From Phallusia fumigata (Eukaryota > Chordata > Ascidiacea > Phlebobranchia > Ascidiidae), in NCBI GenBank assembly GCA_008931825.1, contig QXVZ01019495.1, positions 1-23,639 of the forward strand: a stretch of 23,639 nt of DNA. Reading direction: 5' to 3'. The notes under the pieces were generated by a model. That model was not told the origin of the DNA and ran no database searches. It saw nothing but the letters and a program-made list of their open reading frames with translations. The position numbers and the translations under genes were made by a program. Positions 17,731 through 23,639 of the stretch are shown here, piece after piece. The stretch's first letter is position 1, and the number at the start of each line of letters is the position of its first letter.

Positions 17731-20700
17731 GATGAACTCATATGCATTAAAATGACAAGGACAGGTACAGGTACATCCATTAGTTAAATCCTCACGATTA
17801 TAGATTGTCCAACTATCGCCCTATATTACGGACATATCACAGATCAGGCATGACCAATTAGGTAAAAGTATTGTTTGCGTCAATTGTGTAATACGTACAG
17901 TGGTATGATTTCATCTTTAAAATAAGCATGGCACGTCAAACCATGTCACTCCACTTTTTCACCTCTGTGCATCCCGACTGAACAGGCCGCGTCCATTAAC
18001 CATCTGTTAAGTAGGGCGCGGCCGTGTGACAGCAGTAGGAAAAGGTTCGACTGGCATTACGTAGCCGTTAACGGTCTGCAAACATCGAAGCTAAGGTCAA
18101 ACTGGTGTTGTGAGCGTCCCCAATGATTGTTGTGCACACTTTACATCCAGGCAACGTGGTAACCTCGTGCTGTTTGCCGACGCTAAGAGCTCCGATACGA
18201 TATTACTTCGTGTTTTGTTTGCCGTTTGCCTACTGCCCTGGCGTACAACTGTACTTTCATCTTGTGGTGTGGTTGATTATTAACGTTTGTGTCTGTTGCC
18301 ATGCGTCGCACGACAGCGTTTTACAGTTTAGCGCGCATAGTTTTAAAGCATTGTGCTTCGCTGTTCTGTGATTTAAGACCCAAGTCATGCTGTTGTTTGG
18401 TTAAACTCCCGCTGTTGTGGTGATGTTGGTTAGCAGGCGTTATTTGTCAGCGCTACGTGTGCTCGACTGTTATCCGCTTAGTCTGATTCTCGTGTTGGAT
18501 CTGGACTGTTTTGTCAAGAAGCAAAGGTTCATTTGCTATTTTTTCGCAAATCAGCGTAAAAACTTTCTTTTTTTAGACAAACAAGAAAAGGTGTTGGGTT
18601 GTTTTACTTGAGGCTTTTCGCTTCACTTTATTTTGCAACGTTTCAGTTGGTCAAGTTACCAGCGAAAAACCTGCAAACAGAACTAGGATTTCAGTTTTGG
18701 TTTTGCATTTCGGCGTATGTTTCAGGAAACCGAAAACGCTATCAACAGGGCTTTTTGCGCTGTGACATAAACAAACCGTTACCTTTTTACAGTTTGACTG
18801 TAAACAAATTGTCTGGTTGCAATTATTGCGGAATTTTGAAACTTTAAAACCGCGCAGTCATTGAAGGCAGTTCAGACTAATGACAACAAACAATCGAGCG
18901 ACTGTTACATGTACGGCGTTTTAAGAGTTTGTCATAGTGTTTTCAGCAGTAAACTTGGGCATGTGTTGTTTAGAAACCACTCACACAAGAGAAACGATAC
19001 CTTAGAAAATATTTATTGCTTTTACTTGCCAGGCTTTCTACGCCTAAAACTTTTTTCAAAACGAGTTTGTTCAGACAGTTGCATTAGTTCGAGTAAAAAT
19101 ATTTAAATCAAGACTCCTTCATAGAGATCGCAGTGTGCGAGGTATGCAAGATGCGTCATCCTGAATCAGAGTCAGCCTGACGTATTTTCATTCAGCAAAA
19201 CGTTGGGTGGAAAAATATTTCTTAATAATGGTTTAAATGTACAATATCGTCAAGAAAAACTTGCGTTTCCTAACTGCAACTTAACCGTTTTATAGCCATT
19301 TTGACGCCCTAAAACTGCTTTGAAAGCCGTACGCATACCAAGCTAGTCAAAGTTTTGCACGACATCCTACCAACATCCACACAATGTAAAATAACACCGA
19401 TAAAAATCCTATTGACCAGACAGTAAGTTGGGACGTGTCGCACTTAAATGTGAATGGTGGGATTTAAATGCCAGTGATCGTCATCGGCTGCAAAAGAGGA
19501 TTCGGCAATTGTAACGCACAATTCGCGGAAGTGGCGCACTTCTTTTTGTGATTACATTAACGTGATGACCAACGCCAGAGCCGCGCGTAGCGTTGCGCCC
19601 AACAGCAAAACCCAGCAATTAACTGAGCAATCGTGCAGCGTGAGAGCAGTCGAGTATATGAGATAAGGATTCTCTAACAAAAGAATCCGCCCCATTGGGT
19701 CGCAAAAAAACTTGCAAAATATATTTATACATAGTAAACTTAACAAGGAAGAGTATTATGTCGGTTGTACAGCAAATGTGTTGTTTTGTGATGTGTATAT
19801 TTGCAGTATTTTTTCATGATACGATGGGCAGTGTATTCCCTGATAAGACACCAATTTGTTTACTTGTAGCCTTTATCGGGTTGCATTAAAAATTTGCTCC
19901 TACAAAAGGGCTGCATTTAAAAAATTGAAGTACCTGTGTCTTGGTCTCCAAAGCCAGTTCCCAGTACGATTAAGTTTCGAGCGCACTGGAAAGAATCGCG
20001 TCGCTTTTTAGACATTATTCCAAACATGTTTAAACCTCCCCTCCCCTAAATACCCAGTGTTAGGTAATGCAGGGTGCTTAATTAACTTAGCATCGAGCGG
20101 TAGGTTGGTTAAAGGCCGCTCTTGACACTGAGATACACAAAATTGCGCTAAGCGCGTGTTATGCAATGACACCGCCGGCTGCCATTTGCGTTGATGTTGT
20201 GTGTGTTCGAATGCATGAAAGGCCAATCCGGTAAACAGCAAATGAATATGCCGTGCCCTTGATGTTGTTGACAATAAAGGCTGTTAAAGGTTTCGATGGC
20301 TGCAAATTTTTGTTGATCTTTGAAAATTGGGTAATGTTTACCACATTCGCCGCCGATTGAGGCATTGCTTAAGTAAACTTCAAGAAACACTTGAAAGTTT
20401 AATAAAGTTTGAGGTGTTTTTACATATATTATGTGTGACGTTCAAGACCTTTAAAAACAAATTTGAAAACGTCAAATTTGCCCGTCCTCAACAATATTTT
20501 TTTAAATCGTTGTAACGCACTGGGCGAAGCTCGCTTACAAACCCACTTTAGTCGTTGGTGCAGCAAGCCTCTTACTTTCCCAAACCCCCTATTCCGTAGC
20601 ACCTGTGCTCTGTAATCACGCTCTTAAATAAGGGTAGCTCGTGCGCATCTCAGACCAGGATTAGACGCAAAAATTGCCCTTTTCTCTCTGTGCGGCTATT

Positions 20701-21528
20701 TCGATAGGCTAGGCGCCAATTTCCCCCAAGTCCACACTTCAGGGCTTAACCGTTCTCGTGCAAGCAAGGTCTGTATTGGCCGACGCCGCAATTTTCTCGA
20801 AAATATTGCTTTGCTTGGCACTGGTTCGCTGAGTTTGCCTGAGCTGGATCGCGTGTTTGCGAACTCTATAAATATTCTGTCCCGCAAATTACACAAGCTT
20901 GGCTGTTGTTGTATGTTGACCGAAAGTTTGGAGCTATATTGGGACCAAAAGCAGTGGTCTGCGTTCATTGTTCAATCGCCTATGTTTCTCGCAGAGTTTG
21001 GAACGGAGAAAGATATTTTTCCAGTAAACTTTAGGTCCACGATTTACGGTTTTAATCAGTTTCATTACAGTACCAATACCTGTATGGAAAGCATTTTTCT
21101 ATCATCGATGTTGTCGCAACGCATAATAATGTTTTACATACAAGTTAAGGCCTTTTATCTCTCAACTAAGAGGTGTTTACCAATTTAAAAGCTTTTTCAA
21201 CCAAACAGTTCAACATTGCGACTTTATAATGATTTTAGCTACATTTGGTCGACATTCCACCGGGTGTTCTCTGTGTTAGAGCCTGTTTTGCGGTTAGCAA
21301 AACACCTAACGTCAGCACGCGCTTTCAACCGTGGAAGTTTCGTATTGACTAACTGTAGCCGAAAATGTTTAACTTCCTACGTACATCACAATGCTTTTGT
21401 GCTTAAAAGGATAAGAAGCGGTACCTGATTGTTTAGGCACAAAGGTAAAAGCAAAATTCTGCGTTGTGTAAATAACACAAGATATACGCGGATTTGCATT
21501 CAACTGGGAATCCAATCAGCAATTGGAG
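17731..21528. other. Non-coding stretch
   Basis: CpG-containing and moderately AT-rich. Open frames reach 125 codons (20811-21188), which is within chance for this length and composition, and none has a recognisable domain. Apart from the hairpin near 18 kb, I see no RNA gene, repeat or regulatory site that I can support. Confidence 0.5.
17985..18023. other. Strong imperfect hairpin
   Basis: Arms GGCCGCG (17985-17991) and CGCGGCC (18017-18023) pair perfectly. Inside them TCC can pair with GGG (one G-U), and TTAAC (17996-18000) pairs with GTTAA (18006-18010) around a 5-base loop. That gives about 15 pairs in 39 bases, with two small bulges. It is too short for an ordinary microRNA precursor unless the flanks extend the stem. 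Confidence 0.45.
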
Positions 21529-22461
21529 CGAAAAAGCAAGTTAATAGACTCCTGCACATCCGGTTATGATGCCATAAACTTGCGAACCTGTATTAGTGTT
21601 TTTTAAACTTTTTTGATGCGTCGCCTTTGGAAAAGTTGGTAGCACTTTCGACGCAACGGCGATACGAATTTAATAAAGACGCGTGTTGTCGAACCAGCGC
21701 CCCGACGTCATTACCCGATCTAGTAAAATTCGCAAAAAATTCTACCCAGTATTGCGACAAGCACGTGCTTGAGAACTGCCAATGCTCGCAACCCAAGCGC
21801 AAGAGTTGCCAACCCTGGCGCAGTTCTATCCACATCCGTTATAGCTAACACAGGACTGATTGCAATTTCCTCTCGAACGGCGTAACCCGTATTTATATCG
21901 CGCCCCTGACGATGTCCGTGCATTTCCACGTGTTGTACTTTCCACGCTGGTACAAACAGAAAGTGGTGATTCAGCACTTCGCTCTCAAGGGTTTCTTTAT
22001 CTGTATTCATTGCACTTGTCGCTGGGGTCTTTGTTTGGATTGTACACACCGCATTACGTGCAGGATCCAAGCCATTATTTGAACAACAACCCGAGCGAAG
22101 GTGAATGTAGTTTTGTCGCCAAACGTTAACGGCCATGTGTATTCTGCTGCAAGTGTATTCCCCAGATTAAATTCTTAAGTGATTCAATGCAGGATACTAC
22201 CAGGTACTGTACGGTGGGTGCGTCCACGTGTATGACTTTGCTACAGAGCTAAACAACAAACAACAAAGAAACAGGTGTTGCGAGCTGACGCAGCCGAATA
22301 AAACAACTTCTCTTTACACACCAGTGAGTCAGAATCGACACACGCATCATGGTTAATATACAGCTCAGTGCCCATGATATCCAACCGCCACTGGCACTTG
22401 CGATCGCACATGAGAATATCTCAGCACGCAGTTCTGTAATATCCCGGTCCCCGCAATGCCC
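21529..22461 (+). repeat. ~935-bp block, copy 1
   Basis: Begins CGAAAAAGCAAGTTAATAGA and ends CCCGCAATGCCC. It aligns along its full length with 22700-23639, with scattered substitutions and a few small indels, about 97% identity by eye. The open frame on the minus strand at 21720-22136 also occurs in copy 2, but most base differences inside it change the residue, so it does not look like a protein gene. Contains one of the GACGTCAT motifs. Confidence 0.9.
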
Positions 22462-22698
22462 CTAGCTACGTCTTACGCCCCATTAAACCCCATTAGCGCC
22501 ATGTCTAACACTTCCCTAGTGTCTCAATACTCGAGGCGCATCCAGCACTTCAGGTTTCCGTTCGCTAGTGGAGAAATAATGTCGTTGGAAACAGGGCGGC
22601 CGGATTTAGAACGCACCCTTGCGAGCGCTCGCGACGCAATTAAATCTCGCGTTGTTTGGCCGGCGACGTGGTTTTCCTCGACGTTTGTCCTTCTATTG
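22462..22698. other. Unique spacer between the two ~935-bp copies
   Basis: A 237-bp stretch not present after copy 2 within the window. It ends at the single N (22699). No gene is visible. Confidence 0.7.
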
Positions 22699-22699
22699 N

Positions 22700-23639
22700 C
22701 GAAAAAGCAAGTTAATAGATTCCTGCACACCCGGTTATGATGCCATAAACTTGCGAACCTGTATTAGTGTTTTTTAAACTTTTTTGATGCGTCGCCTTTG
22801 GAAAAGTTGGTTAGACTTTCGAAGCACCGGCGATAAGAATTTAATAAAGACGCGTGTTGTCGAACCAGCGCCCCGACGTCATTACCCGATCTAGTAAAAT
22901 TCTCAAAAAATTCCTAGCCAGTATTGCGACAAAGCACGTGCTTGAGAACTGCCAATGCTCGCAACACAAGCGCAACAATTGCCAACCCTGGCGCAGTTCT
23001 ATCCACATCCGTTATGGCTAACACAGGACTGATTGCAATTTCCTCTTGAACGGCGTAACCCGTATTTATATCGCGCCCCTGACGATGCCCGTGCATTTCC
23101 ACGTGTTGTACTTTCCACACTGGTATAAACAGAAAGTGGTGATTCAGCACTTCGCTCTCAAGGGTTTCTTTATCTGTATTCATTGCACTTGTCGCTGGGG
23201 TCTTTGTTTGGATTGTACACACCGCATTACGTGCAGGATCCAAGCCATTATTTGAACAACAACCCGAGCGAAGGTGAATGTAGTTTTGTCGCCAAACGTT
23301 AACGGCCATGTGTATTCTGCTGCAAGTGTATTCCCCAGATTAAATTCTTAAGTGATTCAACGCAGGGTAGTACCAGGTACTGTACGGTGGGTGCATCCAC
23401 GTGCATGACTTTGCTACAGAGTCAAACAACAAACAACAAAGAAACAGGTGTTGCGAGCTGACGCAGCCGAATGAAACAACTTCTCTTTACACACGAGTGA
23501 GTCAGAATTAACACACGCTTCATTCCATGGTTAATATACAGCTCAGTGCCCATGATATCCAACCGCCATTGGCACTTACCATCGCACATGAGAATATCTC
23601 AGCACGCAATTCTGTAATATCCCGGTCCCCGCAATGCCC
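22700..23639 (+). repeat. ~935-bp block, copy 2, cut by the window end
   Basis: Starts directly after the N at 22699 and runs to the last base of the window. Differences from copy 1 include GGTTAGAC versus GGTAGCAC, an extra A before AGCACGTG, CAACAATTG versus CAAGAGTTG, and a four-base insertion before CATGGTTAATATAC. The duplication may continue beyond the window. Confidence 0.9.

Noticed and set aside
20811..21188. 125-codon plus-strand frame
   Set aside because: A few frames this long are expected by chance in 14 kb of six-frame sequence; no ATG at its beginning, no domain, no splice partners.
21720..22136. 138-codon minus-strand frame, also open in the second copy (22914-23309)
   Set aside because: Of about nine base differences counted in the shared part, most change the residue and one is an indel near the end, so there is no sign of protein constraint; no known family.
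1..23639. CRISPR arrays, bacterial operons, phage genes, rRNA
   Set aside because: No regularly spaced repeats, no Shine-Dalgarno-led gene strings and no rRNA-like segments; the spliced PDE gene shows that this is animal DNA.

Overview
This is eukaryotic (animal) genomic DNA. The only gene I can support is the 3' half of a PDE11-type cyclic-nucleotide phosphodiesterase on the + strand, positions 165-3662. It is split into six exons by short GT-AG introns (326-479 bp) and its 5' part lies before the window. The compact gene, the AT-rich composition, the PDE11-like protein and the diverged near-duplicate blocks abutting single-N assembly joints suggest a highly heterozygous invertebrate deuterostome. 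An ascidian such as Ciona is my best guess; that is inference and not proven by the sequence. | Layout. 1-164: end of an upstream intron. 165-3662: PDE exons encoding the end of the second GAF domain, the linker helix, the whole HD-type catalytic domain and a charged C-terminal tail. A poly(A) signal follows 42 bases after the stop. The introns hold a diverged ~220-bp tandem duplication (776-1188), a tRNA-like Pol III sequence (2475-2535) and one copy of a dispersed repeat (2962-3115). | 3710-7460: AT-rich DNA without genes. Its part from about 4.5 to 7.46 kb is strikingly CpG-poor and holds a tRNA-derived SINE-like fragment and a short hAT-type non-autonomous transposon with 8-bp target-site duplications. 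| 7460-21528: about 14 kb with near-expected CpG frequency and no recognisable coding sequence. It contains a second copy of the intronic repeat, CRE-type palindromes, a G-rich run, a 338-base assembly gap (12869-13206), a dispersed repeat in two copies (15028 and 17553), a 123-bp block repeated across a single N, and a strong small hairpin near 18 kb. | 21529-23639: a ~935-bp block present twice at roughly 97% identity. The second copy begins immediately after a single N, which most likely reflects two unmerged haplotypes. | The open frames after 3.7 kb are of lengths expected by chance at this composition, and none matches a family I know. I found no new multi-gene system. The observations most worth checking are the CpG-poor domain, the two N-bounded duplications, the intronic tandem duplication and the hAT-type element.
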